Shown: positions 16,637 to 25,586 of the stretch, in pieces
Layout: each line of letters opens with the position of its first letter
Numbering within the stretch: position 1 is the stretch's first letter
NCBI RefSeq assembly: GCF_001662075.1
Contig: NZ_LYPL01000015.1
Span: 1-64,000, forward strand
Source of the DNA: Rhizobium bangladeshense
GTDB taxonomy: Bacteria; Pseudomonadota; Alphaproteobacteria; Rhizobiales; Rhizobiaceae
Reading direction: 5' to 3'
Length of the DNA: 64,000 nt
Notes under the pieces: generated by a model
What the model was told of the DNA's origin: nothing
The model's database searches: none
Seen by the model: the letters and a program-made list of their open reading frames with translations, nothing else
Translations under genes and position numbers: made by a program

Positions 16637-17997
16637 GTGCCACCTCCCGCGTCTCGATCAAGGCGTTCGACGGCGACAACACCGATGGCCTGCAGGCGGC
16701 GATCGACGATCTTTCGGCTTCCGGCGGCGGACGCCTGGAGCTCCTGGCGGGCATCCACCTCTGCCGGGGGCTTCGGCTGCGCTCCGGCGTCGATCTGCAC
16801 CTTGCCGCCGGGGCCATCCTGCGGCCGCTTCCCGATTATGCGGCTTACGCCCATACGACGGTCTCTGTGATCGCCGAAAAATCCGATCGCGGCATGATCG
16901 TGGCGAGGGATGCGCGGCGGATCGCCCTGACGGGGGAAGGGCGCATCGAAGCTGGCTGCGAGAGCTTCATCATCGGGGACGACGAGAGCGTCGGCACCTT
17001 CATCCCGGCCGAATTCCGTCCGCGTGTCGTCGTCTTCGAAGGCTGCGACGAGGTCGAGATCAGTGCCATCACGATCAGCCGCTCGCCAATGTGGACGCTG
17101 CATTTCGTCGACTGCACCGATCTTTCGGTCCGCAACGTCACGATCGAAAACGACCGCCGCCTGCCCAATACCGATGGCATCGTGCTCGACGCCTGCCGCG
17201 GCGCCATCATCGAGGATTGCACGATATCGACGGCCGACGACGGCATATGCCTGAAGACGAGCATAGGGCCCGACGGTGTGGCCATCGGGCGATGCGAGAA
17301 CATTCTCGTGCGCCGCTGCGCTGTTCAGAGCCTTAGCTGCGCGCTGAAGATCGGTACGGAAACGCATGGAGATGTCAGCAACGTCGTGTTCGAAGATTGC
17401 AGCGTTTCGTCTTCCAACAGGGCACTCGGCATCTTCTCCCGCGACGGCGGCCGGATATCGAATGTGAGGTTTTCGCGTATCGCGGTAGAGTGCGTGGAAA
17501 CACCGGATGGTTTCTGGGGTTCGGGCGAGGCGCTGACCGTCAACGTCGTCGATCGTATTGCCGAACGGCCTGCCGGCGCCGTCGAAAATCTTATCGTCGA
17601 AGACATGACCGGCCACATGGAAGGGGCGATCACCATCATCGCGGCCGCGCCGGCGGGCATCCGCAACGTGTCGCTCGCCCGGATCTCCATCGATCAACAG
17701 CCCGGTCAGCTCGGCACCGGCCGGACTTACGACCTGCGTCCGACCAATGCCGATCTCGCGCCGAAGACCGATGGCGGCGGACGCGCCAATGCCTGGACCC
17801 GGGGCGCGGATGGCCGGGTGATCGGCCTGCGGGACTATCCCGGCGGTATGCCGGCCGCCTACGTGGCCGGCGTTGCCGGGACATTGATGAACGAGGTGCG
17901 GATCAATAGGCCGACACCGCTGCCGCAAGGCTGGAACGCAATCGACGTCGTCTTCGAAACGGCGGCACCTGATGGGAGTGGGGCATGGCAGAACTGA
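16633..17997 (+). CDS. GH28-like right-handed beta-helix protein
   Basis: A 454-residue parallel beta-helix protein related to polygalacturonases and rhamnogalacturonan hydrolases. The N-terminal pectate-lyase-like start ('DGDNTDGLQAAIDDL') is clear. The first two GH28 motifs are present: 'NTDGIVLD' and 'ADDGICLK'. The usual GHG motif is replaced by 'SCALKIGTE', and the RIK motif by 'RALGIFSRDGG'. It therefore belongs to a divergent branch, and standard endo-polygalacturonase action should not be assumed. No signal peptide. It overlaps GH105 by 4 bases and the ATPase gene by 13 bases. Possible role: exo-acting removal of galacturonic acid from imported oligomers, or an altered specificity. 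Confidence 0.82.
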   Translation: MSATSRVSIKAFDGDNTDGLQAAIDDLSASGGGRLELLAGIHLCRGLRLRSGVDLHLAAGAILRPLPDYAAYAHTTVSVIAEKSDRGMIVARDARRIALTGEGRIEAGCESFIIGDDESVGTFIPAEFRPRVVVFEGCDEVEISAITISRSPMWTLHFVDCTDLSVRNVTIENDRRLPNTDGIVLDACRGAIIEDCTISTADDGICLKTSIGPDGVAIGRCENILVRRCAVQSLSCALKIGTETHGDVSNVVFEDCSVSSSNRALGIFSRDGGRISNVRFSRIAVECVETPDGFWGSGEALTVNVVDRIAERPAGAVENLIVEDMTGHMEGAITIIAAAPAGIRNVSLARISIDQQPGQLGTGRTYDLRPTNADLAPKTDGGGRANAWTRGADGRVIGLRDYPGGMPAAYVAGVAGTLMNEVRINRPTPLPQGWNAIDVVFETAAPDGSGAWQN

Positions 17998-19091
17998 AAC
18001 TTTCCACCGTCAACAAGTCGTATGGCTCCGTCAAAGTGCTGCATGACGTCGAACTCGATATCAAGGACGGCGAGTTCGTCGTCTTCGTCGGCCCGTCGGG
18101 CTGCGGCAAGTCGACCCTGCTACGCGTCATTGCCGGCCTCGAAGAGGTCACGTCGGGCGCAATTGCGATCGGCCGCCGCGATGTCAGCGCCCTTTCGCCG
18201 GCCGAGCGCAAGATCGCCATGGTCTTCCAGTCCTATGCGCTTTATCCGCATATGAGCGTGCGCAAGAATCTCGCTTTCGGCCTGGAGAATCTGAAGTTCA
18301 AGCGCGCTGAGATCGACGCTCGCATTGCCGAAGCCGCCAGGATGCTGGCGATTGAACCCTATCTCGACCGGCGCCCGAAGCAGCTTTCGGGAGGTCAGCG
18401 CCAGCGCGTGGCGATCGGCCGGGCGATCGTGCGCGAGCCCGACATTTTCCTCTTCGACGAGCCGCTGTCCAATCTCGATGCGGCGCTGCGCGTCCAGACC
18501 CGGGCGGAGATCACCAAGCTCCACCGCGAGATCAAGACGACGATGATCTATGTGACGCACGACCAGGTCGAGGCGATGACGATGGCCGACAAGATCGTCG
18601 TGCTGCGCGCCGGCCGCGTCGAGCAAGTCGGGGCGCCGCTCGAACTCTTCGACCATCCGCGCAATCTCTTCGTCGCAGGCTTCCTCGGCTCGCCGCGCAT
18701 GAACATCGTCAAGGGCAAGGTCGCAGCTATCGACGAGAGCGGCGTGGTCATCGATGTCGCCGGCGGCGGCAGGATCGTCAGCGATGTCGATCCCACGGGC
18801 ATCACGGTCGGGCAGGACGTGCTTGCCGGCATAAGGCCCGCGCATTTTTCCCGTTCCGGCGAAAAGGGCCTGCCGTTCATCGTCCAGTATCACGAGGGAC
18901 TCGGCACCGAGACCTATGTCTATGGCAATCTTGCCGGGCAGGAGGAGCAGATCATCATTCATGAAGCCGGCCATTTCGCGCCCGCTCAGGGTGACCGGAT
19001 CATGATCGATGCTGATCCGGCCCGCGTTCATCTGTTCGATCCCGAAAGCGGCCTGGCTTTTGCCCGCCGATCGGGGCAGGGGAGGCGCTGA
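17985..19091 (+). CDS. sugar ABC transporter ATP-binding protein, UgpC/MsmK-type
   Basis: A 368-residue ATPase for carbohydrate import. Walker A GPSGCGKST, signature LSGGQRQRV, Walker B IFLFDEPLSNLDA and H-loop VTHDQVEA are complete. The C-terminal third is an OB-fold (TOBE) regulatory domain, including 'GIRPAHF'. Its start lies inside the end of the GH28-like gene (13-base overlap), so it is translationally coupled. It energises the permeases at 19094-21140. MsmK-type ATPases can serve several importers, so it may also power the fucoside system, which lacks its own. Confidence 0.93.
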   Translation: MAELKLSTVNKSYGSVKVLHDVELDIKDGEFVVFVGPSGCGKSTLLRVIAGLEEVTSGAIAIGRRDVSALSPAERKIAMVFQSYALYPHMSVRKNLAFGLENLKFKRAEIDARIAEAARMLAIEPYLDRRPKQLSGGQRQRVAIGRAIVREPDIFLFDEPLSNLDAALRVQTRAEITKLHREIKTTMIYVTHDQVEAMTMADKIVVLRAGRVEQVGAPLELFDHPRNLFVAGFLGSPRMNIVKGKVAAIDESGVVIDVAGGGRIVSDVDPTGITVGQDVLAGIRPAHFSRSGEKGLPFIVQYHEGLGTETYVYGNLAGQEEQIIIHEAGHFAPAQGDRIMIDADPARVHLFDPESGLAFARRSGQGRR

Positions 19092-19093
19092 CC

Positions 19094-20080
19094 ATGGCTG
19101 CTGCTGCATTGCTCTCCCAGGCGGGCGACACGGCGATGAAGGCGGTCGAGGCTCCGATGAATGCGTTCGAGCGCCTCGTCGGCCGCAAGCGCATGCCTTG
19201 GCTGTTTCTGGCGCCGAACCTCGTTCTCTTCGCCATCTTCACATTCCTTCCGATCGCTATCGCGGTCGGTTACGCCTTCACCGGCGGCACCAATCTTTTC
19301 GTCTCGGAGCGACCCTTCGTCGGCTTCGACAATTTCCGCGCCCTGCTTTCCTGCGGCAACTACCTGCAGCCGGGAACCTGCCAGGAATCGTTGTTCTGGA
19401 CCGCGGTGTGGAACACGCTCTGGTTCGTCGCATTGAACGTCACCGCCACTTTGCTGGTGGCGCTGATCACGGCGCTGATCCTCAACCGTGCGATCTTCGC
19501 GCGCGGCTTCTTCCGGGCGATGTTCTTCTACCCCGTTCTGCTGTCGCCCGTCGTCATCGGCCTGATCTGGAAATGGTTCCTCGATCGCAACGGACTGCTG
19601 AACGCCTTCTTCCAGATGCTCGGCGTTCCCCCCGAAATTTTCCTGCTCGATGTCGGCTGGTCGCGCTTCTTCGTCGTGGTCGTCTCCGTCTGGTTTCACA
19701 TGGGTTTCTACACCCTCATCCTGCTTGCCGGTCTCCAGGCGATCCCGAAGGAACTCTATGAGGCTGCCTCCATCGACGCCGCTTCGCCCCGCCGCACGCT
19801 GTTCAGGATCACGCTGCCGCTGCTGGCGCCGAACCTGCTGGTTGTCTTCATCCTGCTGATGATCAAGTCCGTGCAGATCTTTGACGAGGCGTGGGTTCTG
19901 ACGAATGGCGGCGGGCCGGGCACGGCCAACAGCTTCATCGTCCAATATATCTACCAGATGGCCTTCAGCAGCGATCTTCGCCTTTTCGGCCTTGCTTCGG
20001 CCGCCTCGGTTTTGATGGGGCTGGTGCTTCTGGTTCTCACCCTCATCCAGCTGCGTCTTGGCAAGCGAATGGAGTCCTGA
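19094..20080 (+). CDS. sugar ABC transporter permease, MalF-type (pectin locus)
   Basis: A 328-residue inner-membrane permease with a cytoplasmic N-terminus of about 30 residues. Six or more hydrophobic segments follow (first 'LFLAPNLVLFAIFTFLPIAI'). The EAA loop is 'ELYEAASIDAASPRRTLFRI'. A periplasmic stretch after helix 1 holds two Cys residues ('LLSCGNYLQPGTCQE') that could form a disulfide, which is unusual for this family. It starts two bases after the ATPase stop. Paired with the MalG-type permease downstream. Confidence 0.92.
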   Translation: MAAAALLSQAGDTAMKAVEAPMNAFERLVGRKRMPWLFLAPNLVLFAIFTFLPIAIAVGYAFTGGTNLFVSERPFVGFDNFRALLSCGNYLQPGTCQESLFWTAVWNTLWFVALNVTATLLVALITALILNRAIFARGFFRAMFFYPVLLSPVVIGLIWKWFLDRNGLLNAFFQMLGVPPEIFLLDVGWSRFFVVVVSVWFHMGFYTLILLAGLQAIPKELYEAASIDAASPRRTLFRITLPLLAPNLLVVFILLMIKSVQIFDEAWVLTNGGGPGTANSFIVQYIYQMAFSSDLRLFGLASAASVLMGLVLLVLTLIQLRLGKRMES

Positions 20081-20081
20081 G

Positions 20082-21140
20082 ATGAACAGCTCTATGAACC
20101 CGATCCGCTTCATGACGCGTACGCGCCGGGCCGGACGCATCGACATCACCGATATTCTGTCGTGGGCCTGGCTGATCGGCGGCACGCTGGCGGTGCTCGT
20201 TCCCGTCCTCTGGGCCGGTCTCTCCTCGCTGAAGCCGGCGGCCGAAATCACCCGCTTTCCGCCGACGCTGCTGCCGCGCGCCGCGGTCGAGCAGACCGTG
20301 CCCGGCTTCGACAAGCCGCTCAGCCTCTGGCAGGTCACGATCGACGGCCAGGCACGCGAGATGGCGATGATCCGGCGCATCGGCCTCAAGGCCCAGATGG
20401 TCGATCCGGCAAATCCGGGGCAGCCGGTCAGCGTCGACGTAAAGGGGATCACGCCGGTGCAGCATATGACCGTCGCCACCAAGAACTACACGGATCCGCT
20501 GACGCGCTTCAGCTTCCTGACCTTCCTCAAGAACTCCGTATTCGTCACCGTCGTTGCGACGCTTTTGACCCTGATCGTCAACGCCATGGCGGCCTTTGCC
20601 CTGTCGAAATACAAGTTCCGCGGCGACACGACGGTTTTCGTCATCATCATCTCGACGCTGATGATCCCGCTCGCCGTGGTCATGGTGCCCGCCTATCTCG
20701 TCATCGTCGGGGTGGGGCTCGCTGACAATCTCTGGGGCGTCATCCTGCCGACCATCGCTTCGCCCACCGCCGTCTTCCTGCTGCGGCAATATATGCTGAC
20801 CATACCGGACGAGCTGATCGAGGCGGCACGCGTCGATGCGGCGAGCGAATTCTGCATCTTCTGGCGGATCATCCTGCCGTTGACGGCGCCGGCTCTCGCG
20901 GTTCTGGCAATCTTTTCGGTGCTCTGGCGCTGGAACGACTTCCTCTGGCCGCTCATCGTCCTCAACAGCCGCGAGAATTTCACCCTGCAGGTGGGCCTCA
21001 ACGCCTTCCAGGGCGAGTTCTCGGTGCAGTGGCACTATATCCTGGCGATGACCTTCCTCAGCCTGCTGCCTGTCACCGTCGTGTTCCTGTTCCTGCAGAA
21101 ATACATCACGACGGGCATTGCCGGCACGGGAATGAAGTGA
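20082..21140 (+). CDS. sugar ABC transporter permease, MalG-type with long periplasmic insert
   Basis: A 352-residue permease and second membrane subunit of the pectin-fragment importer. The ATG at 20082 follows the previous stop by one base and has a GGAG site 8 bases upstream; an upstream in-frame ATG at 20058 lies inside the preceding gene. The first helix ('LIGGTLAVLVPVLWAGLSSL') is followed by about 100 residues before the next helix, roughly twice the usual loop. This insert holds beta-strand-like sequence ('PLSLWQVTIDGQAREMAMI'). The EAA loop is 'ELIEAARVDAASEFCIFWRI'. The insert may help contact the binding protein. Confidence 0.92.
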   Translation: MNSSMNPIRFMTRTRRAGRIDITDILSWAWLIGGTLAVLVPVLWAGLSSLKPAAEITRFPPTLLPRAAVEQTVPGFDKPLSLWQVTIDGQAREMAMIRRIGLKAQMVDPANPGQPVSVDVKGITPVQHMTVATKNYTDPLTRFSFLTFLKNSVFVTVVATLLTLIVNAMAAFALSKYKFRGDTTVFVIIISTLMIPLAVVMVPAYLVIVGVGLADNLWGVILPTIASPTAVFLLRQYMLTIPDELIEAARVDAASEFCIFWRIILPLTAPALAVLAIFSVLWRWNDFLWPLIVLNSRENFTLQVGLNAFQGEFSVQWHYILAMTFLSLLPVTVVFLFLQKYITTGIAGTGMK

Positions 21141-21226
21141 ATGAATCCTGGCGCAGCCCCTATCGGGGTTGAGATGAGGAAACCTCCCAAGCATTGAAGA
21201 CTGCATTCCCATCTCATCGCGCCTGC

Positions 21227-21262
21227 TGAAGCGCACCGCACCTGGTCCTGCGGTGCGCTTCA
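21227..21262. terminator. strong bidirectional terminator hairpin after the pectin operon
   Basis: A perfect 14-bp stem (TGAAGCGCACCGCA at 21227-21240, its complement at 21249-21262) has an 8-nt loop. It lies between the rightward operon end (21140) and the leftward ROK gene end (21308). The downstream tract GTCCGATTT is only partly U-rich. Confidence 0.78.
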
Positions 21263-21307
21263 GTCCGATTTAAAAGGAAACCGCGGCCTGGGCTGCCTGA
21301 ATCGCCG

Positions 21308-22459
21308 TCACAAAACGGTTTCGAACAGCGGGATCAAGGCCGCGCCGATCGCGCCGGGGGCATCGATGATCTGGGCCACTGACAGCTCCGGAACGTCTCG
21401 CAATGCGCCATGCCGAGGCAGATTGTTGAATTCGGTGCGTTCGATCAACATTCTCGCAAGCGAATGTGGAAGCTCGCCGCCAAGCACGATCAATGCCGGG
21501 TCGAAGATCGCGCAGATCGCGTTGATGGCTCGATTGTGGGCCGGAGTGACGCGGTCGATCCATTCCTCGACACCATCCCACTCCACCATATTTTCGTTCT
21601 TCAGATCCCTCAGGGTCAGGCCGCTGCGCCCCTTGGCGCGAAGATGCTCGAGCAGCTGGTTGAGAGCGGGGCGATCATCGTAGTCGTGACGCCCGAAAAG
21701 AACGGAGATTTCGCCGGCATTTCCGAAACTGCCGCGAAACGGCATGCCGCCGGAGACAAGGCCGCCGCCATAGCCATGAAGATGGGCGACATAGGCAAAA
21801 TCGGCAACGTCACGCCCGACGCCGAAAATTGCTTCCGCCAAGGCCGCAGTCCTGGCGACATTGTCCGCCCAGACCGGCAGGCCAAGCCGCTCCCCAAGCA
21901 ATGGCGCCAGGTCGATCAGCGACCAATGGGCCAGCGGCAGGGGACAATTGAAAGCCGTATCCAGCATGCGATGGCCGGAAACTGCGAGGCCGACGCCGAG
22001 GATGTCGCGCCGCTTGGCGCCGCGCCGGGCGAGGATCTGTTCGACGGCTGCTTCGATCCGCTCCATTTCCATGGATAGCGACGAGCCGGCCTGGGGAATT
22101 TCCATATTGTCCAACGGTTCGCCGAAACCCATGAGGCAAAGGCCAATCGTTCCGACGTTGATGGAAATGCCGAGCGTCAGACACCACTCCCTTCGCAGTG
22201 TCAGCTCCGGACTTGGTGGACCGGCGCGCCGGTTTTCCGACTGGGAAAAGACGACCATTCCCCGGTCATGAAGCCGGCCGACGATTCTGTGCAGCGATTG
22301 CTGGGTGAGATCGAGTGGATCGGTCAGGCTGGAGCGCTCGATGCCGGGCGACTTCCAGATCAACCGCAAAAGGTCCCGTTCGTTACGGGAGGCTACTCTC
22401 GCGGGCTCAGTCTCTCGCAGGAAATGTGGGGCAACGTGGTCCAGCGGAGCGTACTTCAT
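21308..22459 (-). CDS. ROK-family transcriptional regulator
   Basis: A 383-residue protein. The N-terminal winged helix-turn-helix (residues about 20-80, 'GIERSSLTDPLDLTQQSLHRIV') is fused to a sugar-kinase-like ROK domain. The domain contains 'GVGLAVSGHRMLD', and its glucokinase-type signature is only partly kept, so a regulator rather than a kinase is likely. It lies directly after the pectin operon, convergent with it across a shared terminator. It probably senses a sugar or sugar phosphate and is one of three candidate regulators for that operon. A TTTACACTGTAAGTGTGAA palindrome lies 17 bases upstream of its start. Confidence 0.9.
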   Translation of the reverse strand: MKYAPLDHVAPHFLRETEPARVASRNERDLLRLIWKSPGIERSSLTDPLDLTQQSLHRIVGRLHDRGMVVFSQSENRRAGPPSPELTLRREWCLTLGISINVGTIGLCLMGFGEPLDNMEIPQAGSSLSMEMERIEAAVEQILARRGAKRRDILGVGLAVSGHRMLDTAFNCPLPLAHWSLIDLAPLLGERLGLPVWADNVARTAALAEAIFGVGRDVADFAYVAHLHGYGGGLVSGGMPFRGSFGNAGEISVLFGRHDYDDRPALNQLLEHLRAKGRSGLTLRDLKNENMVEWDGVEEWIDRVTPAHNRAINAICAIFDPALIVLGGELPHSLARMLIERTEFNNLPRHGALRDVPELSVAQIIDAPGAIGAALIPLFETVL

Positions 22460-22475
22460 TTTCCAAACATATTGA

Positions 22476-22494
22476 TTTACACTGTAAGTGTGAA
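22476..22494. promoter_or_regulatory. palindrome upstream of ROK gene
   Basis: TTTACACTGTAAGTGTGAA is an imperfect inverted repeat (TTACACT/AGTGTGAA arms around GTA) between the divergent ROK and AraC genes. A role as ROK or AraC operator is inferred from position. It is unlike the 16-bp palindromes at 12822 and 12963. Confidence 0.45.
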
Positions 22495-22627
22495 GCAGGT
22501 GGAGGGGACGCTTTGCTTCTGCGGGGCAACGAAATCATCCGTGGTTTTGCCGGTCCTGCTTAACCCATCAAGATTGGCCAGGCCAGTCGCGATGATGTCA
22601 GGCGGCAGAAGAAAAGAACCGAGCGGC

Positions 22628-23656
22628 ATGGATGCGTTAAGACGGGAGAAAATGGCAATTGCCGAATATCGGGGTTACGGATTCGAGCCCACGCATGGAG
22701 GCACCAGCTTCGAATCAATGGTTCAGGCCTTTACGGCTGGTTACGGGGTTTTCGGCGCGCAGCCCTTGAAGAATGACCGGACATTTGCATGGGCCGCGGA
22801 CTTGCGAAGGACCGAGGCGCTCACGGTGCTGCATTCGGTGTATCAGAGTTCCTGGACAATTCGAACGCTTGACGAGTCTCCGCAGCATCTCGCGTTTTTC
22901 ATGCCGCATACCGGATCCTTTCGTCTGTCGATAGGGAGGAAAACGGTCGAAAGCGGCACCGGTCATCTTCTTATGGCCAACAATCATGAAGCCGGCGATC
23001 GTGTGGTCCAGGGTGGACCTCACCGCTCGGACGCCCTCTTCCTGGACTGGAACGTGGTGAAGAGGGTGCTCGCCTCACTGGTGGAAAAGCCACTCTCCGA
23101 GTCACTCGACCTCGACCCTATGATAGATCTGGCAACGCAGCCGGGACAGCTCATCGGCAATCTGCTCCAGACGATCGTTCAGGGCATGCGCGACGGAGGC
23201 CCACTCCTATCTTCGCCCCTTGCCGCAGCGGCAATGAGCGAAACTCTCGCTCACCTTGTGATCCGATTTGGCCGGCATCGTTTTTCCGACCATCTGGAAA
23301 AAAAAAATGTGTCGTTGATTGCGCCTTGGCATGTCCGGCGGGCCATCGACTACATGCATGCCAATATCGCGGAACCCCTCACCATGACGATGGTTGCCGA
23401 TGGTGTCGGCGTTTCCCTTCGTGCGCTGCAAACGGGCTTTAAGGCCTTCAGGGGAACGTCGCCGGCCGGTTACCTCCGCACGATCCGGCTGCAGGCAGCC
23501 CGCGAGCAGCTGCGGGATCCGACCAATCAGCAATCCGTCCGCGAAATTTGCGCGATATGGGGTTTTGCGCACGCCGGCAGGTTCTCCATTATCTACCGCA
23601 GCACCTTTGGAGAAAGCCCGCGGGATACGCGGCTACGGGCCGAGCGCTTGCGCTGA
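22628..23656 (+). CDS. AraC-family transcriptional regulator
   Basis: A 342-residue regulator. The N-terminal part (about 1-220) resembles the cupin-like sensor of AraC-binding-type proteins ('ILDESPQHLAFFMPHTGSF'-like region). The C-terminal about 100 residues hold the two helix-turn-helix motifs ('MTMVADGVGVSLRALQTGFK', 'SVREICAIWGFAHAGRFSII'), ending with the conserved 'YRSTFGESP'. The start is either ATG 22628 or ATG 22652, the latter with GGGAG only 3 bases away. The open frame extends back to 22268 inside the ROK gene and is not used. Divergent from ROK and convergent with the LacI gene. Likely an activator of a nearby catabolic operon. Confidence 0.88.
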   Translation: MDALRREKMAIAEYRGYGFEPTHGGTSFESMVQAFTAGYGVFGAQPLKNDRTFAWAADLRRTEALTVLHSVYQSSWTIRTLDESPQHLAFFMPHTGSFRLSIGRKTVESGTGHLLMANNHEAGDRVVQGGPHRSDALFLDWNVVKRVLASLVEKPLSESLDLDPMIDLATQPGQLIGNLLQTIVQGMRDGGPLLSSPLAAAAMSETLAHLVIRFGRHRFSDHLEKKNVSLIAPWHVRRAIDYMHANIAEPLTMTMVADGVGVSLRALQTGFKAFRGTSPAGYLRTIRLQAAREQLRDPTNQQSVREICAIWGFAHAGRFSIIYRSTFGESPRDTRLRAERLR

Positions 23657-23693
23657 GGCGAGCTTGGAAGCTGCGAGCCCTTCTTCCGGCGGT

Positions 23694-24731
23694 TCAGCGC
23701 GGCGGTGCGATGCTGCCGCGCAGAACGAGATGACAGCCGAGCTCCAGGCGATGAGCCGGCCGCTGCGGATCGTTGGCGATCAGCCGCTGTTCGATGAGCG
23801 CGAGAGCAGCCGCGCCGAGACGGTCGGTAGGCACGCTCACGGTGGACAGCGGCGGGCGGCTGAACTCGCCGGGAACGATGTCGTCGAAGCCGAGCACGGA
23901 TATCGCGTCGGGCACGCGTATGTTGCGATCGGCCAATGCTTTCAGGCAGCCGAGCGCCAGATTGTCGGCCGCGCAGAAGACGGCGGTGGCGCCTTTCAGC
24001 GTGGGGTCGCGATCGAACAGCGCGTTGATGGCCGCTTCGCCATGCCGGGGCTCATATCCCTCGGCCTCGATGATCATGTCTTTCGGCACCGGAAGCTGCG
24101 CGGCGAAATAGGCATCGGAAAAACCGTCATACCGGCGCTGGATGGTCGTGCGGCCCTTCCAGGTCAGATGCAGGATCCGGCGGTGGCCGAGCGCCAGGAG
24201 GTGCTCGATGCCGAGCCGCGCGCCGAAGCGGTTTTCAGGCGTCACCGTATCGACCAGCATGGCGGGATCTTCGCCGTTGACGATGACGACGGGCATATGG
24301 GCCGAGGCAAGGCTGCGGATGAGTTCGGGCTGATCATCGTTCAGCACCACGATGCCGTCGGCGCGCTCTGATATCGCGATCTGCCTGACTTCGGCGCCGT
24401 CGATGCGCCGGCCGCTGCTGACGTAAGGCACGATGCGGATGCCGCGACGCTCGCATTCCCTGCGCAGACCGTTGAGGATCGTCCAGCTCACCAGGTTGAG
24501 ATCGCTCTCCGGCGCGGCATCGTCGGGAATGGCGAGAAGCAGAACGTGCAAAGCGGCGATCGTCGCCCTCTTTCGCCGGCGGTCGAGATAACCCAGGCGT
24601 TTTGCCGAATTCAGAACTCGTTCCCGCACCTCGATCGTCAGCGGCGCCGTTCCGTTCAGGGCGTGCGAGGCCGTGCTCAGCGACACGTCGGCATCGCGTG
24701 CGACATCCTTGAGATTGACTTTACGTTCCAC
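23694..24731 (-). CDS. LacI-family transcriptional regulator
   Basis: A 345-residue LacI/GalR-type regulator. The helix-turn-helix 'NLKDVARDADVSLSTASHAL' is followed by a hinge and a sugar-sensing domain with the ligand-proximal phrases 'RADGIVVLNDDQPE' and 'GFDDIVPGEFSRPPLSTV'. It ends 38 bases from the convergent AraC gene. No GAACCGGTTC-type site is obvious upstream of it. It may control the pectin locus, or a sugar operon elsewhere. The 16-bp palindromes of that locus lack the central CG that most LacI proteins prefer, which argues mildly against it as their binder. Confidence 0.92.
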   Translation of the reverse strand: MERKVNLKDVARDADVSLSTASHALNGTAPLTIEVRERVLNSAKRLGYLDRRRKRATIAALHVLLLAIPDDAAPESDLNLVSWTILNGLRRECERRGIRIVPYVSSGRRIDGAEVRQIAISERADGIVVLNDDQPELIRSLASAHMPVVIVNGEDPAMLVDTVTPENRFGARLGIEHLLALGHRRILHLTWKGRTTIQRRYDGFSDAYFAAQLPVPKDMIIEAEGYEPRHGEAAINALFDRDPTLKGATAVFCAADNLALGCLKALADRNIRVPDAISVLGFDDIVPGEFSRPPLSTVSVPTDRLGAAALALIEQRLIANDPQRPAHRLELGCHLVLRGSIAPPR

Positions 24732-24843
24732 TTTTTCCGCCAGGAATTCAGATCGTACCTTCGAAGCATAAGCTAACTCGATGTTTTCACATAAAGACTC
24801 TAGAAAAGCTATGTGCTTGCGCCGATATTTTCGTCATTCGCAA

Positions 24844-25476
24844 TCAGCGACGTTCGGCAAGCAGCCCGTTGAACAGCAGGTCGAAATAGGCCCGCATGAA
24901 GGCCTTCTTGTCGGGCGTCGGCACGCGGCGATCGTCGAATATCAGCCGCAGAACCGTTGTCGTCAGAATTGGCGCGACCACGAGGTCGGAGAATTCGACA
25001 GGAATTTCGCGAAATTCCCCTGACGCAACGCCTTCCAGGATGAGAGCGTCGATCCTGGCGATGATCGGCGCTATGAATTCATCGTGATGGCGATCGATCA
25101 GGTCGGGGAATCGCTGTCCTTCCGAAATGACCAGCCGCGTCAATTCGCGGGTTGTACGATCCTCCGCGATCTGGTCGTAAAGCAGGCCGAGAATGGACAT
25201 CAGCCTGTCGGTGGTGCTGCCGCTGAGGCCAGCGGTGATTTCGAGCAGTTCCTGAAAGGGGACGGAGAAGTGACTGATCATGGCTTCGAAGAGCTTTTCC
25301 TTCGTCTCGAAGTAGACATAGACCGTGCCCTTGGTGACGCCGACCCTGTCTGCGATGTCATCGACGCGGGCGCCGGCGAACCCGTTTCTGACGAATTCCT
25401 CGAAAGCGGCATCCAGGATCTGGATGGGCCGCAGGGCCTTCTGTTGCGCGCGTGTGAGTTTCTTCTGAGTTGCCAT
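24844..25476 (-). CDS. TetR-family repressor of the RND efflux operon
   Basis: A 210-residue TetR/AcrR regulator. The N-terminal helix-turn-helix spans about residues 15-60 ('RVDDIADRVGVTKGTVYVYF', then 'ETKEKLFEAMI'), followed by an all-helical ligand-binding domain. ATG 25476 is chosen for the GGGAGG site 10 bases upstream; the frame is open back to 25530. It is divergent from two membrane-fusion proteins and an RND pump. An ATTGACT-N8-AGTCAAT palindrome (25529-25550) lies in the gap and overlaps the likely promoter, so it should repress the pump and itself until a drug or plant compound binds. Confidence 0.92.
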   Translation of the reverse strand: MATQKKLTRAQQKALRPIQILDAAFEEFVRNGFAGARVDDIADRVGVTKGTVYVYFETKEKLFEAMISHFSVPFQELLEITAGLSGSTTDRLMSILGLLYDQIAEDRTTRELTRLVISEGQRFPDLIDRHHDEFIAPIIARIDALILEGVASGEFREIPVEFSDLVVAPILTTTVLRLIFDDRRVPTPDKKAFMRAYFDLLFNGLLAERR

Positions 25477-25528
25477 TCGTGCGTCGCCTCCCTTGTTTTG
25501 TACTGCCCGTCCCTGTGGCAAAAGTTTC

Positions 25529-25550
25529 ATTGACTAATACGTCAGTCAAT
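25529..25550. promoter_or_regulatory. TetR operator overlapping the efflux promoter
   Basis: ATTGACT-N8-AGTCAAT is an inverted repeat with 7-bp arms. TTGACT at 25530-25535 can serve as a -35 with TATAGC at 25553-25558 (17-base spacer), 29 bases upstream of the first efflux gene. The operator therefore lies across the -35 and the spacer. Confidence 0.68.
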
Positions 25551-25586
25551 TATATAGCAGCTGCCGTTGAGAGCAAGAGGTCAACT

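Noticed and set aside
22268-22627. N-terminal extension of the AraC gene
   Set aside because: It lies over the ROK gene start and its promoter region and does not resemble an AraC sensor domain.
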